15,428 nt of DNA from JACVRW01 sp035947555 (GCA_035947555.1 DASZJZ010000263.1:1-15428); one strand, 5' to 3'. Shown: positions 6,520 to 13,202, numbered from the stretch's first letter. Made by a program: numbers and translations. Notes: a model not told the origin generated them from the sequence alone.

Positions 6520-6795
6520 TCAGGCGCCGATCGAGAACATGGCCTCGAGGTCGTGCTGCGAGAAGACCTCGAACGCGACCATCGTGTGCGTCTCGCGAAT
6601 GCCTCGGATGCGGGACAGCCGGCCGGTCACCAGCTCGGCGAGGTCCTCGGCCTGGCGCAGCCGGATGATCGCCACGAAGTCCCACTCGCCGGTGATCGAG
6701 TAGGCCTCCGTGACGCCCTCCACGTCGGCGAGCTTGCCTCCGAGCGAGTGCATCGCCTCCCGCTCCGCCTTGATCAGCACGAAGGCGTGGATCAT
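6520..6795 (-). CDS. stand-alone Lrp/AsnC ligand-binding (RAM) domain protein
   Basis: A 91-residue protein that is only the C-terminal alpha/beta ligand-binding domain of Lrp/AsnC regulators, without the helix-turn-helix. The pattern is AFVLIKAE, then GKLADVEGVTEAYSITGEWDFVAIIRL, then IRGIRETHTMVAFEVF. In known single-domain RAM proteins this unit forms dimers and octamers and binds amino acids. Having no DNA-binding part, it probably modulates other proteins, possibly by heteromerising with full Lrp-family regulators. It is first in the five-gene operon and divergent from the zinc alcohol dehydrogenase. On the minus strand TAGGTT (6808 to 6803) lies seven bases before the ATG, which predicts a leaderless message. 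Confidence 0.88.
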   Translation of the reverse strand: MIHAFVLIKAEREAMHSLGGKLADVEGVTEAYSITGEWDFVAIIRLRQAEDLAELVTGRLSRIRGIRETHTMVAFEVFSQHDLEAMFSIGA

Positions 6796-6802
6796 GGGCG
6801 GG

Positions 6803-6814
6803 AACCTATACCGT
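6803..6814. promoter_or_regulatory. overlapping divergent -10 boxes, RAM gene and zinc ADH
   Basis: The sequence AACCTATACCGT carries a -10 box on each strand: TAGGTT on the minus strand (6808-6803) for the RAM gene and TACCGT on the plus strand (6809-6814) for the zinc alcohol dehydrogenase. The start codons are 29 bases apart. The minus box predicts transcription starting at the ATG or one base before it; the plus box predicts a leader of about four bases before the ATG at 6825. Polymerase could hardly occupy both at once. Confidence 0.45.
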
Positions 6815-6824
6815 GCCCTCGGGC

Positions 6825-7859
6825 ATGCAGGCCGTCACCTTCCAGGCACCCGGCGAGGTACGGGTGGAGGAGCGTCCCGAGCCGGAGCTGCTGGCTCGCG
6901 ACGACGCGGTCGTGCGCGTGGAGGCCACCGGGGTGTGCGGGTCCGACCTGCACATCTACCACGGGCGGGTGGTGATCGAGCCTGGGTTTACGCTCGGACA
7001 CGAGTTCGTGGGCACGGTCGTGGCGGCCGGCGACGGCGTGACGGAGGTGGCCCAGGGCGACCGCGTGCTGGGCTGCTACTGCTCGGCGTGCGGCAGGTGC
7101 TTCTTCTGCCGCCGCGGCGACTTCCACAAGTGCGACGAGGGGCGCGTGTTCGGGCACGGGAAGACGCTCGGGTCGCTACAAGGTGCGCAGGCCGAGCAGG
7201 TGCTGGTGCCGCACGCGAACCTCACGCTGCGTCGCGTGCCCGAGGGGATGACGGACGACGCCGCCCTGTTCGCCGGCGACGTGATGGGCACCGGCTGGCA
7301 CGCGGTCGACCAGGCGGGCATCCGGCCGGGCGACAGCGCCGCCGTGCTGGGGCTGGGGCCGGTCGGGCTGTGCGCCGTGCAGGCGGCCCGGGCGGCGGGC
7401 GCCGCGAAGGTGATCGCGATCGACACGGTGGAAGAGCGGCTCGCGATGGCGCGTGAGTTCGGCGCCGAGGCGGTGCACCTGGTTGAGGACGACCCGCGGG
7501 CCGCCGTGAAGGCGGCGACGGAGGGCCGCGGCGTGGACGCCGCGATCGACGCCGTCGGGCATCCCGACGCGTTAGAACTGGGAGCGCGCGTGACGCGAAA
7601 GGCCGGGACCGTGGCGGCGATCGGCGTGTACGCGGAGCGCGTGCCGGTGCACATGGGGATCGTGTGGATCAAGGCTCTGACGCTGAAGACCGGACACGCG
7701 AACGTGATCGGCCACGTGGACCGGGTGCTGGCGATGATGGCCGCCGGCGTGCTCGATCCCTCCCCCCTCGTGACACACCACATGTCGCTCACGGAGGCCC
7801 CGGATGCGTACGCGGTGTACGACCGGCGCGAGGCGCTGAAGATCGTGATGACGCCATGA
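6825..7859 (+). CDS. zinc-dependent alcohol dehydrogenase (MDR family)
   Basis: A 344-residue medium-chain dehydrogenase. Catalytic zinc ligands are C38 (GVCGSDLH), H59 and E60 (GHEFVG), with D152 in the position used by formaldehyde-dehydrogenase-like members. A structural zinc site is complete: C89, C92, C95 and C103 (CxxCxxC then seven residues then C); C84 and C86 are extra. The NAD motif is GLGPVG (176-181), with D200 at the end of the second strand favouring NAD over NADP. It would oxidise a small alcohol, diol or sugar alcohol. ATG at 6825 was chosen over GTG at 6813 because the latter lies inside the likely -10 box. The stop overlaps the hydratase start in ATGA, so the two are cotranslated. 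Confidence 0.9.
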   Translation: MQAVTFQAPGEVRVEERPEPELLARDDAVVRVEATGVCGSDLHIYHGRVVIEPGFTLGHEFVGTVVAAGDGVTEVAQGDRVLGCYCSACGRCFFCRRGDFHKCDEGRVFGHGKTLGSLQGAQAEQVLVPHANLTLRRVPEGMTDDAALFAGDVMGTGWHAVDQAGIRPGDSAAVLGLGPVGLCAVQAARAAGAAKVIAIDTVEERLAMAREFGAEAVHLVEDDPRAAVKAATEGRGVDAAIDAVGHPDALELGARVTRKAGTVAAIGVYAERVPVHMGIVWIKALTLKTGHANVIGHVDRVLAMMAAGVLDPSPLVTHHMSLTEAPDAYAVYDRREALKIVMTP

Positions 7860-8482
7860 AGGGCACGGCCGCCCTGCTCGTCCGGCGTCGTGAGATCCTC
7901 GCTCAGGGAGCGGAGCCGCTCGGCTGGAAGGTGGGCTTCAACCTGCCCGAGTTCCAGAAGAAGCTGGGCATCGACGCGCCTCTGGCGGGTTTCCTGACGT
8001 CGAATGGGCTACTCGATGACGGGGCGGAGTGGTCCTTGGGCAACGAGGGTGACGTGGTTGTCGAGTCGGAGGTGGCGGTGGAGCTCGGCGACGACGCCCG
8101 GTCGATCGTCGCCGTGCTGCCGGCGCTGGAGCTGGCCGATCCGCCGGACCTGGGTCAGGACGTGGACACCATCCTGGCCGGGAACATCTTCCACCGCGCC
8201 GTAGCGTTCGGCCCGCGCGTGGAGACGGACGCGCCCGGGGCCGGACGCATCCTCGTGAACGGGGAGGAACAGCACTCGTTCGGCGCGGAGCACACGAGCG
8301 CGCACCTGTCCGCGATGGTCGAGGCAGTGGCCGCGCGCCTGGCCGAGGCCGACGAGAAGCTCCGGCCGGGCGACCGGATCATCACCGGAGTGCTCGCCCC
8401 ACCGCACAAGCCACAGCCGGGCGACACGGTCCGCCTGGAGCTGGACGCGCTGGGCGGAGTGGAGCTGCGCTTCACCGAGTAG
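7856..8482 (+). CDS. 2-keto-4-pentenoate hydratase/FAH-family protein
   Basis: A 208-residue member of the MhpD/fumarylacetoacetase-fold family. Metal-binding E70 and E72 (VVVESEVAVEL) and the K25 region (LGWKVGF) are in the right order, followed by AGNIFHRAV and the C-terminal GDRIITGVLAPPHKPQPGDTVRLEL. Family members hydrate 2-keto-4-pentenoate, decarboxylate 4-oxalocrotonate, or dehydrate 2-keto-3-deoxy sugar acids. The protein is about 50-60 residues shorter at the N-terminus than MhpD (roughly 260), lacking the leading helices. ATG at 7856 overlaps the dehydrogenase stop (ATGA) and no alternative start gives the missing part without running through the previous gene. Together with the upstream ADH it suggests a small catabolic pair, but no aldolase is adjacent. 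Confidence 0.75.
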   Translation: MKGTAALLVRRREILAQGAEPLGWKVGFNLPEFQKKLGIDAPLAGFLTSNGLLDDGAEWSLGNEGDVVVESEVAVELGDDARSIVAVLPALELADPPDLGQDVDTILAGNIFHRAVAFGPRVETDAPGAGRILVNGEEQHSFGAEHTSAHLSAMVEAVAARLAEADEKLRPGDRIITGVLAPPHKPQPGDTVRLELDALGGVELRFTE

Positions 8483-8492
8483 GACACGCTGA

Positions 8493-8516
8493 GCCGCGCT
8501 TCGCGGCCGGCCACCC
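8493..8516 (+). repeat. direct repeat copy 1 with hairpin
   Basis: The 24-base unit starts with the hairpin GCCGCG-CTT-CGCGGC (8493-8507) and ends GGCCACCC. A second copy lies 50 bases downstream at 8543-8566 with one mismatch (C to G at unit position 16). It begins 11 bases after the hydratase stop and may act as a terminator on the plus strand, though there is no T-run. Confidence 0.6.
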
Positions 8517-8522
8517 GGCCCA

Positions 8523-8538
8523 CGCGGGGCTTCCCGCG
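8523..8538. repeat. middle hairpin between the two repeat copies
   Basis: CGCGGG (8523-8528), loop GCTT, CCCGCG (8533-8538). It sits between the two 24-base direct repeats, so three stem-loops stand in a row within 65 bases. CCGCGCA (8534-8540) can instead pair with TGCGCGG (8567-8573), enclosing repeat copy 2, so alternative folds are possible. Confidence 0.55.
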
Positions 8539-8542
8539 CAGC

Positions 8543-8566
8543 GCCGCGCTTCGCGGCGGGCCACCC
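8543..8566 (+). repeat. direct repeat copy 2 with hairpin
   Basis: Hairpin GCCGCG-CTT-CGCGGC (8543-8557) followed by GGGCCACCC, matching copy 1 at 23 of 24 positions. It ends 26 bases before the predicted -10 box of the aldehyde dehydrogenase gene. Confidence 0.6.
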
Positions 8567-8591
8567 TGCGCGGCCCGCTTGCCGTTCCCCG

Positions 8592-8597
8592 TACATT
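8592..8597 (+). promoter_or_regulatory. -10 box of the aldehyde dehydrogenase gene
   Basis: TACATT fits TANNNT and ends seven bases before the ATG at 8605, so transcription would start at or one base before the start codon. No Shine-Dalgarno sequence is present, which agrees with a leaderless message. A -35 box is not recognisable. This gives the gene its own promoter, separate from the upstream ADH/hydratase pair. Confidence 0.5.
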
Positions 8598-8604
8598 TCC
8601 GCCC

Positions 8605-10095
8605 ATGAGCACCGCCACGCTTCCCGACGTCCTTTCTGAGGCCGCTCGCTCCTTCGCGGCCGGCCCCCACCGTCTCCTGATCGGCGGTGAGCGGCTCGAG
8701 GCGGCCGGCGGCCGCACCTTCGAGACCGTCGACCCCTCCACCGGACGCCCCATCGCGGAGGTCGCCCGCGCGGGCGCGGAGGACGTCGACCGCGCCGTGC
8801 GCGCCGCCCGGGAGGCCTTCGAGGACGGTCGCTGGACCGGCATCGCCGCCGCCGCCCGCACGCGGGCGATGCTCGCGCTCGCCGACGCCCTGGAGGCGCA
8901 CGTGGACGAGCTCGCAGAGATCGAGTCGCTCGACAACGGAAAGCCGGTGAAGCTCGCCAAGCGCGTGGACGTCCACCTCGCGGTCGAGCACATCCGCTAC
9001 TTCGCGGGCTGGCCCACCAAGATCGCCGGCGAGACCCTCCCGGTGGCCCAGCCGGACATGCACTGCTACACGCGCAAGGAGCCGGTGGGCGTGTGCGGAC
9101 AGATCATCCCGTGGAACTTCCCGCTGCTGATGGCGGCGTGGAAGATCGCGCCGGCGCTGGCGGCGGGCTGCACGATCGTGCTGAAGCCGGCCGAGCAGAC
9201 GCCGCTCACCGCGCTGCGCCTGGGCGAGCTCGCCCTCGAGGCCGGGCTTCCCGAGGGCGTGCTGAACGTGATCACGGGCGACGGCGAGACCGGCGCCGCG
9301 CTGGTGGACCACGCCGACGTGGACAAGATCGCCTTCACCGGCTCCACGGCGGTCGGCCGCGAGATCGGGGCGAAGGCGGGGCGGGCGCTCAAGCGGGTGA
9401 CGCTCGAGCTGGGCGGCAAGTCGCCCAACATCATCCTGCCGGACGCCGACCTCGGCGTGGCGATCAAGGGCGCTTACCAGGCGATCTACTACAACACCGG
9501 CCAGGCGTGCAACGCCGGCTCGCGCCTGTTCGTGCAGAAGGACCAGTACGACGACGTGGTGACCGCCTTGGCGGAGGCGGCGGGAAAGGCGCGGATCGGC
9601 CCGGGCCTCGATCCCTCGACGCAGATGGGCCCGCTGATCTCCGCAGAGCAGGAGGAGCGGGTGCTCGGCTACATCGAGTCGGGCAAGTCGGAGGGGGCCG
9701 AGCTGGTGACCGGCGGCGACGCTCGCGAAGGTGACGGCTGGTTCGTGGAGCCGACCCTGTTCAGCGCCACACGGGACGACCTCACGATCGCGCGGGAGGA
9801 GATCTTCGGCCCGGTGCTGGTGGCGCTGCCGTACGACTCGATCGAGGAGGTCGCACGGCGGGCGAACGACACCGAGTACGGCCTGGCGGCGGGCGTGTGG
9901 ACGCGCGATCTCTCGAATGCCCACAAGCTCGCCGCGCTGCTGCGGGCCGGCGACATATGGGTGAACACCTGGAGCGCCGGCGACCCCGCGGCGCCGTTCG
10001 GCGGCTTCAAGGCAAGCGGCGTGGGCCGGGAGCACGGCCGCGAGGGGCTGTTCGGGTACCTCGAGAACAAGACGGTGTGGGTGAACCTGGGCTGA
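8605..10095 (+). CDS. NAD(P)-dependent aldehyde dehydrogenase
   Basis: A 496-residue enzyme of the ALDH superfamily, full length for ALDH1/2-like members. Seen: oxyanion N171 (PWNFP), cofactor segment KPAEQTP (194-200), FTGSTAVG (244-251), general base E268 (ELGGK), nucleophile C302 (GQACNAG), then EIFGPV and FGGFKASGVGREHG near the C-terminus. It oxidises an aldehyde to the acid. By neighbourhood the likely substrate is 2-oxoglutarate semialdehyde, the product of the hydroxyproline enzymes encoded convergently at 10007-13202; a general betaine- or phenylacetaldehyde-type activity is also possible from family resemblance. It has its own leaderless-type promoter. Its last 89 bases lie antisense to the oxidase C-terminus. 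Confidence 0.92.
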   Translation: MSTATLPDVLSEAARSFAAGPHRLLIGGERLEAAGGRTFETVDPSTGRPIAEVARAGAEDVDRAVRAAREAFEDGRWTGIAAAARTRAMLALADALEAHVDELAEIESLDNGKPVKLAKRVDVHLAVEHIRYFAGWPTKIAGETLPVAQPDMHCYTRKEPVGVCGQIIPWNFPLLMAAWKIAPALAAGCTIVLKPAEQTPLTALRLGELALEAGLPEGVLNVITGDGETGAALVDHADVDKIAFTGSTAVGREIGAKAGRALKRVTLELGGKSPNIILPDADLGVAIKGAYQAIYYNTGQACNAGSRLFVQKDQYDDVVTALAEAAGKARIGPGLDPSTQMGPLISAEQEERVLGYIESGKSEGAELVTGGDAREGDGWFVEPTLFSATRDDLTIAREEIFGPVLVALPYDSIEEVARRANDTEYGLAAGVWTRDLSNAHKLAALLRAGDIWVNTWSAGDPAAPFGGFKASGVGREHGREGLFGYLENKTVWVNLG

Positions 10096-11248
10096 AGCGG
10101 TCGGGGTCGAACGCCTTCACGTCAACCTCCGGCTGCTCTCCGCAGATGAGCTGAGCTATGAGCCGGCCGGTGATCGGCCCGTGCGCCACGCCGGCGCCCT
10201 CGTGTCCGGTGGCGACGAATAGGCCGTCGGCGGCTTGTGTCGGGCCGATCGCGGGAAGACCGCCGGGCAGCCAGGGACGCAGGCCGACCCAGGCGGTGTC
10301 GATCTGGAGCTCCGCGATCCCGGGTGCGAGCTGCGCGGCGTGGGCGATGAGGGTGCCGGTGACGGTGGAATCGACGGACGTGTCGAAGCCACGCCGCTCA
10401 CGGCTCGAGCCGACGAGGACTTGGCCGTCGAGTGTGGTCTCCATGACCGTGCTGACCTGGAGCCCGGCGTCCTCGCTCTCGACCGCGGCCATGTAACTGC
10501 CGTCGATCACCTTGTGACGGAGGAAGTCCGGCCGGTGCTCGAGCCTTACCAGCTGGCCTTTGCGCGGCTCCAGGGGCAACGCCAGGCCTGCGCCCGCCGC
10601 GAGCGGCGCGCTCCAGGCGCCGGCAGCAAGCACGACATGGGCAGCCAGGAGGGGGCCCTCACGGGTGGAGACACCCTCGACACCTGGCGGCTCGGGCGCC
10701 CCCTCTTTGCCGCCGTTCAGCACGATCGAAAGCACCTCCACCCCGGTGCGAACCACGGCGCCAAGCGCCGCAGCCTCCCTCGCCAGCCCCCGCGCAATCG
10801 CCCGCGGCGCGCACTGCAGATCGTCCGGAAAGACAGACGCCCCGAGCAAGGCACCGCTCAAAGCCGGCTCGACCGTGCGCACCTCGTCAGCCGACAAGAG
10901 CGAGCACGACACCCCCGCCTCCCGCAGCCCCGCAAGCCGACCCGGCTCGGCAGCCCAGCCATCCGGATCGCCATGCACCACAAGCGCCCCCTTCCGCCGC
11001 ACACCCGCCTCCTCCCCGAGCAGCTCCTCGATCTCGGAGTACAACGCCAACCCCCGTACGGCAAGCGCCAGCTCCGGCCCCAGCGGCTTGTCGCAACACA
11101 GCACGTTCCCCTCCCCGAGCCCGGTCGTTCCGCCCGACACCGGGCCGCGATCGACCAAGCAGACCGAGACCCCGCGCGAAGCGAGCTCGAAGGCGCAAGC
11201 GCAGCCGACGATCCCGGCCCCGACAACGACCACGTCGTATGAAGGCAC
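10007..11248 (-). CDS. FAD-dependent D-amino acid/D-hydroxyproline oxidase
   Basis: A 413-residue DAO-family flavoprotein. The FAD-binding strand-turn-helix is VVVGAGIVGCACAFELASRG (7-26) with D34 at the end of the second strand; the C-terminal FAD motif is FVATGHEGAGVAHGP (344-358). Family members oxidise secondary or D-amino acids. Standing next to a proline-racemase-family epimerase and a DapA-family lyase, it is predicted to oxidise cis-4-hydroxy-D-proline to 1-pyrroline-4-hydroxy-2-carboxylate. The small iron-sulfur subunits of the heteromeric D-hydroxyproline dehydrogenase are absent, so it would be the single-chain type. The GTG start directly abuts the epimerase TAG. The family-like protein ends near F385; residues 386-413 are encoded antisense to the aldehyde dehydrogenase and look like read-through. 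Confidence 0.87.
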   Translation of the reverse strand: MPSYDVVVVGAGIVGCACAFELASRGVSVCLVDRGPVSGGTTGLGEGNVLCCDKPLGPELALAVRGLALYSEIEELLGEEAGVRRKGALVVHGDPDGWAAEPGRLAGLREAGVSCSLLSADEVRTVEPALSGALLGASVFPDDLQCAPRAIARGLAREAAALGAVVRTGVEVLSIVLNGGKEGAPEPPGVEGVSTREGPLLAAHVVLAAGAWSAPLAAGAGLALPLEPRKGQLVRLEHRPDFLRHKVIDGSYMAAVESEDAGLQVSTVMETTLDGQVLVGSSRERRGFDTSVDSTVTGTLIAHAAQLAPGIAELQIDTAWVGLRPWLPGGLPAIGPTQAADGLFVATGHEGAGVAHGPITGRLIAQLICGEQPEVDVKAFDPDRFSPGSPTPSCSRGTRTAPRGRAPGPRRLP

Positions 11249-12250
11249 CTACAGACTGAACCCCGCCGGGAACGGATCCTCGGGATCCAGCACGTACTGC
11301 CCCATCCCCGTGATCCACGCCCGCCCCGTTATCTCCGGCACCACCGCGGGCAACGCGCCCACCGACGTCTCCGCCACGATCCGCCCTCCGAACCGGGTCC
11401 CGATCACCGACCGGTTCACGAACTCCTCGCCCACCCCCAGCTCTCCCCGAGCGTGCAGTGCGGCGAGCTTCGCGGAGGTGCCGGTGCCGCACGGCGAGCG
11501 GTCGAGCCAACCCGGGTGGATCGACGTAGCGCTGCGCTGCGAGCGCGGCCCGTCCTCGCCGGGCGCGGTGAAGATCACGTGCCGGCAGCCCGCGATCCGC
11601 TCGTCCGCCGGGTGCACCGGCGGCTCGTCCCGGTTGATCACTGCCATCACCTCGAGGCCGCGCTCGATCAGCTCCCCGCTGCGCGCCGGGTCCACCGCGA
11701 GGCCGGCCGACGAGGCAGGCAGGATCGCGTAGAAGTTGCCCCCGAAGGCCATGTCGTAGGTCAGGGTCGAGCCGTTCACGCGGACCTGGCGGTCGCGGCC
11801 GAGCAGGAACGACGGCACGTTGCGAAGCGCCACCGAGCGCGCCCGGCCACCCTCCACGGCCACCCGCGCTTCGACCAAACCGGCCGGGGTGTCCAGCCGC
11901 ACCACGGTCTCCGGCTCCGCCACCTCGACCATGCCGGTCTCCACGAGCACGGTCGCCACGCCGATCGTGCCGTGCCCGCACATCGGCAGGCAGCCGGACA
12001 CCTCGATGAACACGACGCCCCAGTCGGCCTCCGGCAGGAGCGGCGGCTGGAGGATCGCGCCCGACATCGCCCCATGCCCGCGCGGCTCGCGCATCAACAG
12101 CAGGCGCAGGTCGTCCATCTCCCGCTCGAAGTGGAGCTTGCGGTCGAGCATCGTCTCCCCGGGGATCGGCCCAACGCCGCCCGTGATCACGCGTGTGGGC
12201 ATGCCCTCCGTGTGGGAGTCGACCGCGGCGAAGACCCGGCTCGCCCTCAT
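11249..12250 (-). CDS. proline racemase family, probable 4-hydroxyproline 2-epimerase
   Basis: A 333-residue member of the proline racemase family, cofactor-independent. Both catalytic cysteines are present: C91 (MCGHGTIG) and C254 (DRSPCGTGTSAK). Having cysteine at the second site argues against trans-3-hydroxyproline dehydratase, which has threonine there. The CGHGT form, as opposed to the CGHNS form I recall for true proline racemase, favours 4-hydroxyproline epimerase. It would turn trans-4-hydroxy-L-proline into cis-4-hydroxy-D-proline for the adjacent FAD oxidase. ATG at 12250 is chosen because the canonical N-terminus (VFAAVDSHTEGMPTRV) follows at once; the longer open frame adds an arginine-rich, unlikely 38 residues. 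The ATG overlaps in ATGA with the end of a possible 24-codon frame. Confidence 0.88.
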   Translation of the reverse strand: MRASRVFAAVDSHTEGMPTRVITGGVGPIPGETMLDRKLHFEREMDDLRLLLMREPRGHGAMSGAILQPPLLPEADWGVVFIEVSGCLPMCGHGTIGVATVLVETGMVEVAEPETVVRLDTPAGLVEARVAVEGGRARSVALRNVPSFLLGRDRQVRVNGSTLTYDMAFGGNFYAILPASSAGLAVDPARSGELIERGLEVMAVINRDEPPVHPADERIAGCRHVIFTAPGEDGPRSQRSATSIHPGWLDRSPCGTGTSAKLAALHARGELGVGEEFVNRSVIGTRFGGRIVAETSVGALPAVVPEITGRAWITGMGQYVLDPEDPFPAGFSL

Positions 12251-12321
12251 GCGATTACCGCCACCGCGAGGGCGGGCGCGGCCCGCTCCGCGAAGACGCG
12301 CACGGCGTCCTCCGCTCTCAC
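12247..12321 (-). CDS. possible 24-codon coupling micro-ORF
   Basis: A GTG at 12321-12319 overlaps the lyase TGA (GTGA) and opens a 24-residue frame, starting RAEDAVRVFAERAAP, that ends in a TGA overlapping the epimerase ATG (ATGA). It exactly bridges the 67-base gap between the two genes. It could keep ribosomes moving and couple lyase to epimerase translation, could be the frameshifted remains of a longer lyase C-terminus, or could be chance in GC-rich DNA. The peptide matches nothing I recognise. Confidence 0.3.
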   Translation of the reverse strand: MRAEDAVRVFAERAAPALAVAVIA

Positions 12322-13202
12322 CCCGCGACCCCAGCCCCGAGGACCGCCACCGCGTCCTCCACACGCCGCCGCTCCTCGGCGGTCAGCTCCAGCCGTGGCG
12401 GCCGGCACGGCCCGCCCTCGCGCCCCACGAGATCCATGCCGGCCTTGAAGAACTGGACCAGCTTGGGGTGCATGTCCAGCCGCGCGAGCGGCAGGATGCG
12501 CGCGTACACGGCCCGCGCCTCCTCGATCCGCCCCTCTGTGCACAGCCGGAACAGCTCCACGCACTCGCGCGGCGCCACGTTCACCACGCCCGAGATCCAC
12601 CCTGTGGCACCGGCGCAGAAGCCCTCGAGCGCCCAGTCGTCGCCGCCCACGAGCACCTCGAAGTCGTCGGTGGAGTTCACGATCGCGGCGATGCGGCGGG
12701 CGTCGCCCGAGCACTCCTTGATCGCCACCACCCCGTCGATCTCGGCCAGCCGGGCGATGAGCGCGGGCGGCATGTCGGTGCCGCTCGCCTTCGGGTTGTT
12801 GTAAGCCATGATCGGGAGCTCGGTCGACCCGGCGACGGTCCGGTAGAAGGTCTCGATCTCGCGCGCGTCGCCCTCGTAGCCGAACGGCGGCAGCAGCATC
12901 AGCGCACCCGCGCCGGCCGCGGCGGCGTCGGCGGCGAGCGCGATCGAGCGCGCCGGTGTCTCGCTCGACACGCCGGCGGTCACGGTGACCCGCCCTCCGC
13001 TGGCCTCGACGAGCGTCTCGATCACGCGCCGCCGCTCCGCCGTGCTCAGGCTCTGCGCCTCGCCCATCGTGCCGGTGCCGACGAGCCCGGCGGCGCCCGA
13101 CTCGAGCAACCAGTCGACGTTGCGGGCCAGCGCGCCCGCGTCGATCTCACCGTCCTCGTCGAACGGCGTCAGGACGGCGGGAACGACACCTTCGAAGCGC
13201 AT
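12318..13202 (-). CDS. DapA-family lyase, probable 1-pyrroline-4-hydroxy-2-carboxylate deaminase
   Basis: A 294-residue TIM barrel of the dihydrodipicolinate synthase/N-acetylneuraminate lyase family. The Schiff-base lysine is K162 (VAIKECSGD) and the catalytic tyrosine Y134 (MAYNNP). Residues specific to true DapA are changed: the GTTGE loop reads GTMGE (44-48), the PYYN tyrosine is replaced (PPFGYEG), and the arginine that binds aspartate semialdehyde is absent (YNNPKASG). It is therefore not the lysine-pathway enzyme. Next to hydroxyproline epimerase and amino acid oxidase it is best read as the deaminase forming 2-oxoglutarate semialdehyde; a keto-deoxy sugar acid lyase is the alternative. 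A strong GGAGG ribosome site lies seven bases before the ATG and sits inside a hairpin. Confidence 0.87.
   Translation of the reverse strand: MRFEGVVPAVLTPFDEDGEIDAGALARNVDWLLESGAAGLVGTGTMGEAQSLSTAERRRVIETLVEASGGRVTVTAGVSSETPARSIALAADAAAAGAGALMLLPPFGYEGDAREIETFYRTVAGSTELPIMAYNNPKASGTDMPPALIARLAEIDGVVAIKECSGDARRIAAIVNSTDDFEVLVGGDDWALEGFCAGATGWISGVVNVAPRECVELFRLCTEGRIEEARAVYARILPLARLDMHPKLVQFFKAGMDLVGREGGPCRPPRLELTAEERRRVEDAVAVLGAGVAG

Noticed and set aside
5672..6685. Longer thioesterase starting at 6685
   Set aside because: The extension is antisense-like sequence within the RAM gene in another frame; GTG at 6517 gives the usual family N-terminus.
8155..10035. 626-codon open frame on the minus strand opposite the hydratase and aldehyde dehydrogenase
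   Set aside because: It is the complement of two clear enzymes; its product is rich in R, H, A and G with no family pattern, as expected of antisense frames in GC-rich DNA.
12251..12364. N-terminal extension of the epimerase to 12364
   Set aside because: The extra 38 residues are arginine/glycine-rich, overlap the lyase gene, and precede the normal family N-terminus.
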